A DNA stretch of 64,000 bases from Chlorophyllum brunneum (lineage: Eukaryota > Basidiomycota > Agaricomycetes > Agaricales > Agaricaceae), in assembly GCA_963576785.1 (NCBI GenBank), contig OY756144.1:744001-808000 (forward strand). The letters run 5' to 3'. Each line of letters begins with the position of its first letter. The stretch's first letter is position 1. Below are positions 11,985 through 22,532 of this stretch, one piece after another. The translations under genes and the position numbers were made by a program. The notes below the pieces were generated by a model. That model was not told where the DNA came from. It saw only the letters and a program-made list of their open reading frames with translations, and did no database searches.

Positions 11985-12408
11985 GGTTCCGTTATCGAGC
12001 AGAGCACCTTGCTGGGTGCATTTTTTGAGACGGATGACGCGTTGTTGCTTCTGCGTACTGTCTCTGGTCGACACGCCAGATGTACTAAATATGGAACACC
12101 AGCGGATCATTTCCCGATGCACCCCTTATTTGCTTGTCCCCCCGCGGCGCGGATGCCTGTGTGCGGGCCGCGCACTTTGGTCTACGGTTACCAGAGGTTC
12201 CCGAATCTTTACCGGAAACCAGGATGGAGAAAGTCGGCCGATATTCTTATGTCGCTAATCATCAGGTCAGATTGAAACTCGGGGGTCAGTTGATGTAATG
12301 ATATATTTGTACTTGTCCCTAGAGTCAAACAACTGCTTTAGGTACTGACCTTGGACCTTCGCGTCTGCGACCATCAAAGGCCCGCCCACGCTTCCTCTCA
12401 ATACTTCA
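11985..12408. other. Upstream regions of copy C and the F-box gene
   Basis: Divergent spacer of about 420 nt between copy C (minus) and the F-box gene (plus). It probably contains both promoters. No further gene is recognised. Confidence 0.45.
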
Positions 12409-14095
12409 ATGGTTTCCGCTGACAACCTCAACCTCGATGTTCTCGAAGAAATCTTCTCTTACATTCCGCGAGGACCACCTCTCGCGTCGGTCGCATTGGT
12501 CAGCCGGTCATTCCTGGAGGCGGTGGTTCCTCGGTTATATGCAAACATCTCGTTTTACATTAGACAAGCGAAAAAGTACCCCGAGGTAGGCTGCCGATCA
12601 CGACGAAGCGCGTTGGGTTAACCTCAGTAACATGTTCGGCACCAATAGATCATGACTCCCTTCGGCGCAATTATGGCACATCCTGACCTCGCTACATACG
12701 TTCGCAACGTCGGTGCGGTCATTTTGTATTTTTGGATATGAGTCATTCTCAACTGCCTCCTACAGAGCTTTTTGCCGTTCCTCAGATTCAGAAGACCAAT
12801 AGGTTGATCAATCATCCTGCGTTCATCCGCGAGTGCGCAGAGGCCCTCAAACTATGTTGCAACCTCACTTCATTCAAGATGACCGTGCCGGGCGCTGCCA
12901 CTTACTTTCTGCCTTCCATCAATGATAAGACGAGACTGGAGAAATTGTGTCTATACGCGAATCTTACAACCGCACAATCGCAGCATCTGCTCACACTGCC
13001 GAAAATCAGTACACTCGAGATCCAATCAGGCTCATGGAACGTAGCCGATATCCTGCCCAAATGGATTCAAACAAGTCTGCACCAATCGTTGATGCACCTG
13101 ACGCTATATGTGAGCTCGTCTCCAGATACTGGGCTTGTCCATTTACTATACCTTGAATCCAGATGGTTATCGACCTTAACGACGACGTTCTGGAAACTGC
13201 ATTGGCTCATTTACCCGACTTGCGCTCCTTACATGTAATTGGGTGTCCCAAGGCGGACCACAATGTTGTCCTACGTGCAGTGCGGCATACCCCTCGACTC
13301 CAGAATCTGTCCTTGTCTACTTCGGTAGGATTTGGTTGTTGTCCACTATGGTATAATTCTGAGGATATGGCTTTAGGAGGTGAACAAGATCGGCTCGTTA
13401 CCTCTCTCCGAACTTAGCTGTATCCGAAGTCTTTCCCTTGACTGTCGGTCGCCAGACACCCAGGATATTCTCTCTGTTCTGTTCCAATACCTTCGAACGA
13501 CCTATTTCCCCTTGATGTCATTCAAACTCCGAGTTGTACAGAAGAACGTTGCGGTTCCGCTCGACTTTATCAAGGACCTAGTGGAAGTCCATGGACACAG
13601 TCTCCAACGCTTATCGTTCCTGGACTGTGAGGTCCAAATCCAGTCAATAGAACACATCTGCAACAAGTGTCCCAAACTTGAGCGATTAGACCTCGCGCTT
13701 CCTATGAAAGAACTTGTAAGGTGTTCATCTACTCTCCTGTCCCTCGTATGTGGCTGATTTATCGTTGGTCAGGGGACTTTTGCAAAGGCGATATCCGAGG
13801 CAAAGAACTTACGTACTCTTGTGGACATCGATAATCATGTTCAACACGGAACAAGGACTTTCCTCACACCTGATAACGTGGAACTTTTCATGGATTGTGC
13901 GCCTAGTCTGAGAATCATTATTGATGGTAACCGCGTCTGGACGGTAAGTCTTCCGTGTGCCTCGCCTACGACTCGAACAATAAGGCCTTTTCCTCCCCTC
14001 AGCGTCAACGGTTGCGTGTTTTGTCCCCTGTTAGCCTGGAACGCCGTCCAATTCGGAAGGCTGGATCGTACTGGTTCTTACCCCAAGACGGTTGA
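12409..14095 (+). CDS. F-box protein
   Basis: Seven exons (12409-12585, 12649-12717, 12768-13109, 13163-13324, 13377-13715, 13773-13943, 14003-14095) join to 451 codons, 450 residues. Residues about 6-45 form an F-box (N-L-D-V-L-E-E-I-F-S-Y-I, then V-A-L-V-S-R-S-F-L). The rest is Leu-rich with repeated L-x-x-L-x-L-x-x patterns, such as L-P-D-L-R-S-L-H-V-I-G-C, L-Q-N-L-S-L and L-Q-R-L-S-F-L-D-C, suggesting irregular leucine-rich repeats. By family, F-box proteins recruit substrates to SCF ubiquitin ligases through Skp1; the substrate here is unknown. The donor of intron 2 is ambiguous: 12713 with acceptor 12765, or 12718 with 12767. Both keep the frame. Confidence 0.8.
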
Positions 14096-14913
14096 ACCAT
14101 GCCGTCACCCTGTTAATCCCCGCTCGTCATGCACCCCATTCCAATGATCCACTCCCTCCATCCTTTATTCTAAATCCGCAAGTCTCGACTCATGGTGATA
14201 TTCGGGGTTTGGAAATACCTCTATAATGCATTGCTGGCAATTACACTTGATGATTTATAATAATGTCTACATAATGGCCAAGGTGATAATAATATACATG
14301 CAGAAGTACTAACTACGATTAAGATTTTACTCGACTGGTAGCATCAAACTACAGGCCCAAGCTTCCGATATCGAGTTGCTGGGCAACCTAGCCACTACTT
14401 CGACTTCAAGTCAGAAAGCAGCTGGAAGGTAGTATCGGGAAGTTATCGTTTGTGAGGAACGCAAGGCTTCCGAATACCGAAACCCACCCAAGGAATAGGA
14501 GTTGATCTCCATTATTCTGAAAAGGTCGATGTCGAGGTTCGGTAGTTTGGAATTGGGGTGTGAAGAGCTTACCCCATGGTGGGTTGAAAATCGATGAGGA
14601 TGACATGGAAGACGGGCGGGAACTTCAATAATTCTATCGGGGGTTCTGGGGATATGGTGAAGTGAAAGTTGATCCACTGCCGCTCCATCCTCCCTTGGAA
14701 ATGCATGGGGTAGTTTGTTGCAATTTTGCCCCGATTTTATGTATCTACCAGATGTACTAAGTCCCTGACATTCGCGCCCCAACCACAATTACTGGAACCA
14801 AACAATCTAATTGTCTCAAATATCATAAGCAACCCAGCAGCACTGTGATCGCATTAAACTTCCGTACATGCGCCCAGGGCAACCCCCCTTGATTTCCTCC
14901 CAGCAGCTAAGCC
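14096..14913. other. Intergenic, no gene recognised
   Basis: The spacer between the F-box gene and copy D holds an antisense open frame (14411-14788) without domain or exon support. Nothing else is recognised. Confidence 0.4.
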
Positions 14914-15797
14914 ATGGATGAAGCAGCCCTTGCCGCAGGCCCTAACCAGAATTTGGCCACGAGGTCATTGTTAAAGCTAATATGATACTATATGCGATTA
15001 ATGCTCTTTTTACTTAGCCAATTCAATAACTTGAATGACAGCTTCAACAGCAAAGCAAGTAGCTTAGTCTGTAGCTTGGACTGGATAGTCTCTCAATGTG
15101 GTATTTATTTCGCAGCTCAATCAGCTCGAGGCAATACTGGAAATGTTCCCAGCGAGTGGATCAAAGTTGAAGATACGAATGGTCGAACTGCGATCCCAGC
15201 TAACCAATGTTTCTGCAACCATAGTTGGGAGTCCACGATTATACGGCCACCTAGCACAATGTGCTGAAACCCTGAGGGCACTGTGCAACCAGGTCCTATC
15301 AGGAATGGTATAATAACCCGAACAGCGATGGCAAGCCAAACTGTATCTAACCCCTACCTCCAGGATTTAACTGGCACTTCGGAAATGCAGACAGCATTAA
15401 ACGAAATGTTGGGCAGATATCCGGTATTGTTGCCCCCATTTCTTACTTGTGTGCTCAGTCACTGACTGGCCATCTTCGCTTCAGGAACATGTCCAACCAA
15501 ACCAGGGACCTTCGACACAACAAGTTGCACAGGATATCGCTACTTTAGTTTCGATCCTGGACAAGGTTATTACACTACTTGGTAAATTCAAACCACAGGA
15601 TTCCGTTATTGGGATTGACACCATCCCTCGCAGAAACTGTTTCGGGGCATGCCCAAGATTGGCTGTCCTGGAAGTTCTTTATGCTGGCATCACTTGCTAC
15701 CTTGTTTGCAGGGGTCACTGCCACTGCAATGCAGATGGCTGAGAGCAACATTTCCCCTACCTCCACTTTACTTATTGTTGCCTTGCTGTGGCAAGGG
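14914..15797 (+). pseudogene. Three-helix membrane protein family, copy D, cut by Copia-1
   Basis: Exons 14914-14963, 15018-15054, 15116-15292, 15364-15423, 15485-15581 and 15634-15797 follow the same phases as copy A (phase-2 first intron, GC donor GCAAGT after exon 2, phase-1 intron before the membrane exon). No stop occurs up to the insertion. The first hydrophobic helix (W-L-S-W-K-F-F-M-L-A-S-L) and the start of the second are present. At 15798 the frame runs into the LTR of Copia-1 (TGTTGAGG) and stops; the second helix is incomplete and the third-helix exon is absent nearby. Sequence is more divergent from A than B or C are. Confidence 0.7.
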
Positions 15798-16358
15798 TGT
15801 TGAGGAAACGACCGTAACAAGTTGTTTGCTGGGGGCAGCAGTAAATGCAGTGGGAGAGAACATAGGGTCTACTCACCGAGATAATAAGCCTCTATCTGAT
15901 ACCTATAGAAAGGTAATTCGGATAGACAGATATTATTGATAAAGCAGTCAGTGTCAGAAGTGTAGAGGCCAAAGTTGAGTAAATCAATGCTAGTGTTGTA
16001 CTCAAAGAGATAGGCAATGATGAAGAAGTTGTTCGATTGAACAAGATGCAGAACTAGGTCTGCTACATGGGGTTTATATACATATTGAAGCATAGGTGAG
16101 TCATACTACATAAAATGCTAGGAATACATAGAATGTTCCTTATGACTCCCTTTAACTGCAGTGTAGTGCCTGCGGAACGTAGTATCTAGTTATTGGTACT
16201 ATGTAGAATAATCTATCAAGCACTTATGACTCTAATCGTATGCAGAGCAACTCATAGGAAGTTACTATGGATTGAAGTTACTGGAAAGTAACAGATCAGT
16301 CTATTATTAGAATAATGACTTCATAATCTATTTTTAGAATATGTCCGAAACTTCAACA
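15798..16358 (-). repeat. Copia-1 3' LTR (561 bp)
   Basis: Begins TGTTGAGG and ends CTTCAACA on the plus strand (TG..CA ends), and matches the 582-bp LTRs at 50707-51288 and 53336-53917. Five bases AAGGG precede it in gene D. The matching TSD on the far side is lost because the 5' end of the element is damaged. Confidence 0.85.
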
Positions 16359-16401
16359 CTCCTCCTTGCTCTGTATTGATGTAGAGTTTTTTTTTTTTTA
16401 A

Positions 16402-19400
16402 TTACTCGAATGTCAAGCCAAGGCAAGGTTAGAATAGATTGAATTTAATTTTGTCTAAATTCTTTGTGAGAATATCGGCAGGGTTTTCCATGCCTTTCAC
16501 AGAGAATATTTCAATCTTTCCTTTTTCTACCAAATCACAAATGTAATGGTATTTGACGTCGACATGTTTCGATCATTTTTCTGTTACTGGATTTTTGGCC
16601 CAAAATATTGAACCCTCATTATCACCGAAGAGATAAGGGGCCAATGATCGGATACCAATTTCTTCCAACAAATTGACAGTCCAAACAAGTTGTCGACTGC
16701 AATCTGACAGAGTCATATGCTTGGCTTCAGTGGAAGATAATGCAACAGTTTTCTGTTTTCTACTTAACCAAGCGATAGCTCCACTGGCTAATAAACAGAA
16801 ATATCCAGTTACAAATTTACAACTAATTGGATCACCAGCCCAATCAGAATTGGAACAGGCATTAAGGCCTTGCATAGAACTCCCATTATAGGTAATTCTA
16901 TATTTGCGAGTAGCATTAAGATACTTTAGCAAATGTAAGCCTGCATTGTAATGTGCTTTAGTGGGATTGGTCATATGTTGTGATAATTTGACAGTGGCAA
17001 AAGCTATGTCGGGCCGACTACCTATCATCAGATATATAACTGATCCTACTAACTGTTTATGAAGTCAGGTATCGCTTGTCCTGTATTAGATTCGAAGATA
17101 AATCCATTTGGTAATGGGATTTCTTCTTTTCCAATTACTTTAAATTGATCAAGAACTTTTCCTAGATAATCTATTTGGTCTAGGGTGATTGATTGGTTTA
17201 TAGAGTTTCGCGAAATTTTCATGCCAAGAAACCCTTTGGTTGGACCAAGGTCTCGACATTGCCATTTCTTCATAAAGAGTGCTTGCTTCTCATATAGAAG
17301 TCTAGAGCCTCTAATTCCAACAAACATTGAGTCATCTACATAGACCAGAGCTATAATAAGCTCTTTGGTTTCAGGGTCATAATAATAATAGACTCCAGTA
17401 TCTAGTTTGGATCGGACAAATCCTAGGTTGGTCATTAACTTAGTCAATTCCTTCTACCATTGTTGTCCAGATTGCTTTAGTCCATAAATGGCTCAGTTTA
17501 ATTTCCAAACTGTATTACCATGACCTGTATTAAAACCTTCTGGAAGTTCTATATAGAGTTCTTCATCCAGTTTTCCATAGAGATAAGCAGTTTTAACATC
17601 TAAACTGAGCATCTCCCAATTGTTGAGGGCAGCAACTGCAAATATGAGTTGTGCTGTCTCATAACGGACTACTGGTGAAAATAGTTCATCATAATTGATT
17701 CCCTCTATCTGAGAGAATCCTTTAGCTACTAGTCAAGCTCGGTATCTACCATCTGATTTGGGTGTAAAGACCCATCTATTTTTGACAGCTTTTCTTCCAG
17801 GCAGAAGTTTAGCTAAGTCATAAACATGTCTTTCTTTGAGTGAATTTAACTCTTCCAAGCATGCCTTCCACCATTTAGATTTCTCTTCTGGTGGTAGTCA
17901 ATTTAGATCCTTGAAAGAAATAGGAACTAATGGTGATTCGACTTTTTGAGTGCACAGATAATCGATTATCCCTACTCCTCCTTCTCTGCATAAGTCTTCT
18001 ATTGTAGAAGCTTCATGCTGAGAATATCTATCAATTATTCCAGGTTTGGAAGCTTCTGATTGAATTTGTCTAACAAGTCTACTTGTAGAACTTGTTAATT
18101 TTGACTTAGGAGATTGAAACATCTCATATTCCTAGAGTATTTTGGTCGGATGCTTTATAGAACCATAGAAGTTTCCTGGACGTTCAGGTACTTTTCTGGT
18201 TCTTTGCGGTCTCTGAGGTATTTCAGGAACCGGTATTTGATCCGAGTGACCTCATGGTACAGAAGGACCAGCATCCTGATTATCTTCAACAGGTGAATAG
18301 AGTATGAATGGTTGTACATCCGGATCATCTCTTTGAGAAGGCAGATGGTTCAGTCTTTCAGGGTGATTGGGTGGATCAGCATATGATAACCCATCACTGT
18401 CATTGTCTTCTGGTGTTTGTGCTTCTCTTGATGGAAAGAGAATGTTTTGCACAATACCATCCCACTTCTTCTGAACATCTGTATCAATGTTTGGGGCTTT
18501 TCTCTTTCCTTTATTCTTTTTGAGTTCAGGGAAAGGAGTTGGAATTCGTCCATGAACAGATCTATAAGTCCTATTTTCTGGAGAACCTTTGGGAGAAGTT
18601 TGGGGTATAGGACTCGGTGGTCTATCAATAGATAAACCAGTAGATGGATCTGGAGCATGGAAGATGATTACTTCCAAAGGTGTGCTTCGAGAAGTAGAAG
18701 ATGATGGTTGGTTCATCCTTTCTTCTTGCTTTTTCCCAATACATTTAGGGAAGTGTTCTTCACTGAATATGGCTGTTGGAGATGTATAGATGACATTTCC
18801 ATTTAGGTGTCTCATGAAACAATAGTTTTTCCTATCAGATGTCCAACCAAGGAAAATCATGAGTTTTGACTTCGCTGTCAGTTTATTGTCTCTTATCTCT
18901 GCTTTATCCATTACAGTTCGGTTCAAGCATTCTGCTCGACCATTCTGTTGGTGTATATGTGGTGCACTGGTCTTATGTATAATCCCTAATGAGCGCAAAT
19001 GAGATTGCAACTTGTCAGTTACATACTCTCCTCCTCTATCAGTGCAGAGATATTTTAATTTAGTCTCGTATTGAGTCTGAATTAAGGTAATGAAATTTTT
19101 CATTTCTTCTGCTGCTTCTGATTTCTTATGGAGGAAGTGAATCCATCCATGAGAAGAAAAGTTGTCCATTATGGTTATGACCCATTTAAATTTATGGTAA
19201 GAAAGAATCGGAAGTTCAACTAAATCTGAGTGAATTCTTTCGAATGAACACTTTGCGTGTGTAGGGTTCTCTCTAAAGGGTTTCTGGTGCATCTTTCCCT
19301 TGGCACAACCATCACAGACTGGTTTTTGCTTGGGAATTTGCACCAGAGTAAACCCAATCGTATTTTTCTCAAAATAATTGAGGATATGATTAGAGGGATG

Positions 19401-20126
19401 TCCTAATCTCACATGTACAACTTTGTAGCCAACTATTGGATCCGCAGCCATAGCTGCATGTTCCGAATGTACAATTTTTGTATTAACAAAATGTAAAGTA
19501 GTGTTGCAACTTGCTGAAGGATATGCTTGAAGAATAGCATTTCCTTCGCTATCAACTACTACTGATTTGTTGGCATTTGTTCTAACAGTTTTGCCATCTT
19601 GGCATAACTGTCCCACTGACATTAGTCATTCAGAGGTTCCTTTTAGAAGGAAGACTGGATATATTAATATCTACTGAATGCTATCAGTCTTCCCATTATA
19701 GACTCTATGCTTAAGTATAACTGCGCCAAGACCAACTGCATTAAGGTAGGGACCTTGTGCTCCTACAGTCTTAATTGTGATTGAAACTTCGAGTTTTTCG
19801 AAGTTGATGAAGTCTTCCGCATAAGGGGTATAATAATATGATGCCCCTGAGTCTAATAACCATACATCACTATATTCTTCTAGTAGCATTATTATTTGAT
19901 CATTGCTAAGCGATTGAGATCTTATTTGATCCGGTACTCTTAAATATTGATCAGGCATGCACGTAGAGAAACAAGAATATTGAAAAGTGTTAAAACACTT
20001 CTCATTTATTGATCTGCACAAAAATATATTATTATGGGATCCTAAAGATCCTGATTGAGTATTTATATGCCCAGCCCCCAATGACTTTTCCCCTTGCTCT
20101 TGCCCTTCTTCTTTCAAAGTTGGCAT
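16402..20126 (-). pseudogene. Copia-1 pol remnant (protease-integrase-RT-RNase H)
   Basis: Protease D-S-G-A-S lies near 19850. The integrase zinc finger is H-x-R-L-G-H ... C-D-G-C near 19400-19310, with catalytic Asp in I-M-D-N-F-S-S and C-T-D-R-G-G-E-Y and Glu in N-G-R-A-E. RT has Y-V-D-D near 17330, and RNase H has S-D-W-A-G-D and A-D-I-L-T-K-N-L near 16480. Stops interrupt it near 19622, 18250, 17900, 17730, 17510, 17060 and 16590. After N-R-T-V-M-D-K-A-E the frame jumps to I-R-D-N-K-L-T, omitting 65 residues present in Copia-2 (46986-47240 region). Confidence 0.8.
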
Positions 20127-20412
20127 GTTGGTGACAGGACTATGTATCAGGGTTAGTAAGAGTATCTGAGATCAAATTGATCACATACCCAGCTCCTCCC
20201 TTCTTCTTATAGTCGCTTCCATAGTTGGTCGATGAAAGTCCAAGAGATACCTCAGATTAAGGTGCTGAAGCAAATGGTTTGGACTTAGGGGACTTTGGAA
20301 GAGGCCCAGAAGAGGGTCCTGTGATGTTTGCAGAGTTCCTAGGGTTGCAGATGTCGTAGGCAACATCCTGAGCCGGTGCCATAAGGTCATTGACCTCCTT
20401 CTTGCTCTCAAG

Positions 20413-22163
20413 CTACTTGAAGACTTCATCTACCAACACTGTAAGTGTGGCAGGTTGCCTATAAGTGGTCTTGTTTTTCTGAGTAAGAGAATATCTCTTA
20501 CTCTGGAAATGCTCCATCAGAGAGGAGGCCCAAGGAAGAGGGGGAAAGTCCTCGTCATAGGTCCTGACAGCCAGAGCTACTATTTCCTCCGGAGGAGGAA
20601 GGTAGAAGGGCCGAATCTCTCCGGGTTCAAGCGAATCACCCCAGGTGATGGAGTCCATGCTTGGAATCTTTACCACATGGTGCATAGCCAAATTAATTTT
20701 CGTCCCATATTTGGGAGAAACCATTAAGGTATATGGCAAACCAATAGGTAAAAGAAAAGAAAAGCAGATGCAAGTCGTGTTAATATTGGGATTACTATAC
20801 TTTAGGAACCATTTACTCACCCTTGTGTGACCCTCACAGGTATAACCTGGGGGGTGTCCAGTAGGAACTGAAGGTGCACCAGAGGGTGTCACTAATCATC
20901 CTTGTAGGGCACGGGGATGAGAGACCTCATGCATTCTTCAATCATAGTGATCGAGAGCATGCTTCTTTGCCTCTTGCATGGGCAAAGGACCAGTGATGCA
21001 GTCACGCCAGGTGATCACCTGTTGGATCTGCAGTGAGTTCTCGAGAAGAGTAGTGAAACATAAGTTTCCTTCTTTTTGAGCTCAGTACGAGCATTCTCCC
21101 GTGCTTGCTGGACCTTCTTGGGATTAACCCAAGTAAGAGGCTTAGGTCTCTCACTCACTAGAACACAAGTGGTTAGAGGAGCAGGAGTGGGAATGGGTTG
21201 AGGTACGTCCATGCGCCTCATCCAGTTGAAGGGGGGAATCTCTGGACCAGAGAGGTGGTAGACCACCAGTTCCATAGCAGCAGCGAAGCCCGCCATGGCT
21301 TCCCCCATGTGGACCTGTGGTTTACCCTAGTACTTCTTGGGCTTCTTCTTCTTCTTCTGGATGTTAATCCAGGTAGGAGTTGGTGGAGAAGGCTGGGGCA
21401 GCTGCCCACTTGGATTGGCAGGGTAGCGAGGTCCTTGCGCAGGCTGGGCCCTGGTATTGCCTCCAGGATGGAAGCAGTTCCAAGGTGGCCCAGGGCGAGC
21501 TTGGTAGTTGGTGGTAGTGGCAAAAAATACTTGCTGGTTAGACATGTTAGGTCTTGACCCTTCATGTCTTGACCACTCAGCATTTATAGCCTGCTGAACT
21601 ACCTCCCAGGTCATATCCACAACATTGTGATTATTTGCCAATGTTGTTTGTACCACCGCATTCCAATTAGGTGGTAATGTGTTCAAAGTAATCATTGTAC
21701 CAAGAACTTCTGGCAACCTTACTTTAGCTGTTTATAATTGAGAAGCCATTGTTCTCAATTCAGCTAGATCCATTACTGGATCTTGATTCCCTGAAATGTG
21801 CTTTCGTAGCATCCTTTGGAGGATTGAATATACTGCAGTGGGAGAAGGTATCCCAAAGCAAGTTTTCAAGTCATTCCAAAGGAATCCAGGAGCATCATGT
21901 CTGTGGAGTAATAGGGAATCAGGTAAAGTGCCATTTATAATAGCCAATGCCTGACCTCTCAATTGATCTCTCCTTTTATCCTTATCCATTAAAGCAGCAG
22001 GATTTTTGGTAGAGAGATCTTTTTCTGTCACAGTCCATCTAGACTGGTCGGAGCCAGTGACAGAAATGAGGGTTAGGGCATCCTGAAGCCTTCTAGACCA
22101 GAACACATAGTTCTTAGGCCCATTGAGCTTAGGTAAACCAGTGACAATATTATTGGTAGACAT
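20413..22163 (-). pseudogene. Copia-1 gag remnant
   Basis: Starts M-S-T-N-N-I-V-T-G-L-P-K-L-N-G with the copia-type capsid motif N-Y-V-F-W-S-R-R-L near 22100. A stop follows S-Q-L at 21732, and further breaks occur near 21327 and 21015. The 20413-20892 portion (Y-T-C-E-G-H-T-R-V-S-K-W-F) corresponds to the spacer before protease and is also present in Copia-2 at 48949-49302. Confidence 0.7.
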
Positions 22164-22310
22164 AATATCTTCATCGAGTGTATTTCTTTCTAGAAGAAAA
22201 TTCTTGTATCAGCAATGATCAAATGCAAGGATAACTCTGTCAGGTAAAGCCCTATTATTCTATCTCAGTTAGAGGGAATGATAATGGTTTAACCATCGGT
22301 AAGGCTACCG

Positions 22311-22322
22311 GGGCCCATAACC
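22311..22322 (-). promoter_or_regulatory. Copia-1 primer-binding site
   Basis: Directly next to the 5' LTR, the sense strand reads GGTTATGGGCCC. This is the same type of PBS as in Drosophila copia, which pairs with the anticodon-stem region of initiator tRNA-Met, so reverse transcription would be primed by a cleaved half tRNA. Copia-2 has the site at 50695-50706 with one G-to-A change. Confidence 0.75.
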
Positions 22323-22532
22323 TGTTGAGGAAACAACCATAACAAGTTATTTTGATGAAAAAGTTGTTCAATTGAACAAGATACAGAACTAGGTCTGCTA
22401 CATGGGGTTTATATACATTTTGAAGCATAGGTAAGTCATACTACATAAAATACTAGTAATGCATAGATTGTTCCATATGACTCCCATTAACTGCGGCATA
22501 GTACTTGCAGAGTACTGCAGAATATATTATAC
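22323..22532 (-). repeat. Copia-1 5' LTR remnant
   Basis: Begins TGTTGAGGAAACAACC like the other copies, then lacks about 240 internal bases, continues with the TATA-like region (GGGGTTTATATAC) and stops at GAATATATTATAC, where the LINE poly-T tract begins. Confidence 0.75.

Larger units (their letters stand above)
15798..22532 (-). mobile_element. Copia-1, Ty1/Copia LTR retrotransposon (degenerate)
   Basis: Element read on the minus strand: 5' LTR remnant at 22323-22532, PBS, gag, protease, integrase, reverse transcriptase, RNase H, 3' LTR at 15798-16358. Domain order protease-integrase-RT-RNase H defines Copia. It interrupts host gene D. The 5' LTR has an internal deletion and is cut by the LINE at 22533. 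Pol has several stops (for example in R-Y-R-A-stop-L-V-A-K-G-F-S) and a 65-codon in-frame deletion in integrase relative to Copia-2. It cannot move on its own. Confidence 0.9.

Noticed and set aside
14411..14788. Minus-strand open frame next to the F-box gene
   Set aside because: No recognisable domain or splice pattern; could be chance.
18308..18789. Plus-strand open frames within Copia-1 and their near copies at 46468-46949
   Set aside because: Conserved only because the minus-strand pol is conserved; no domain on the plus strand.
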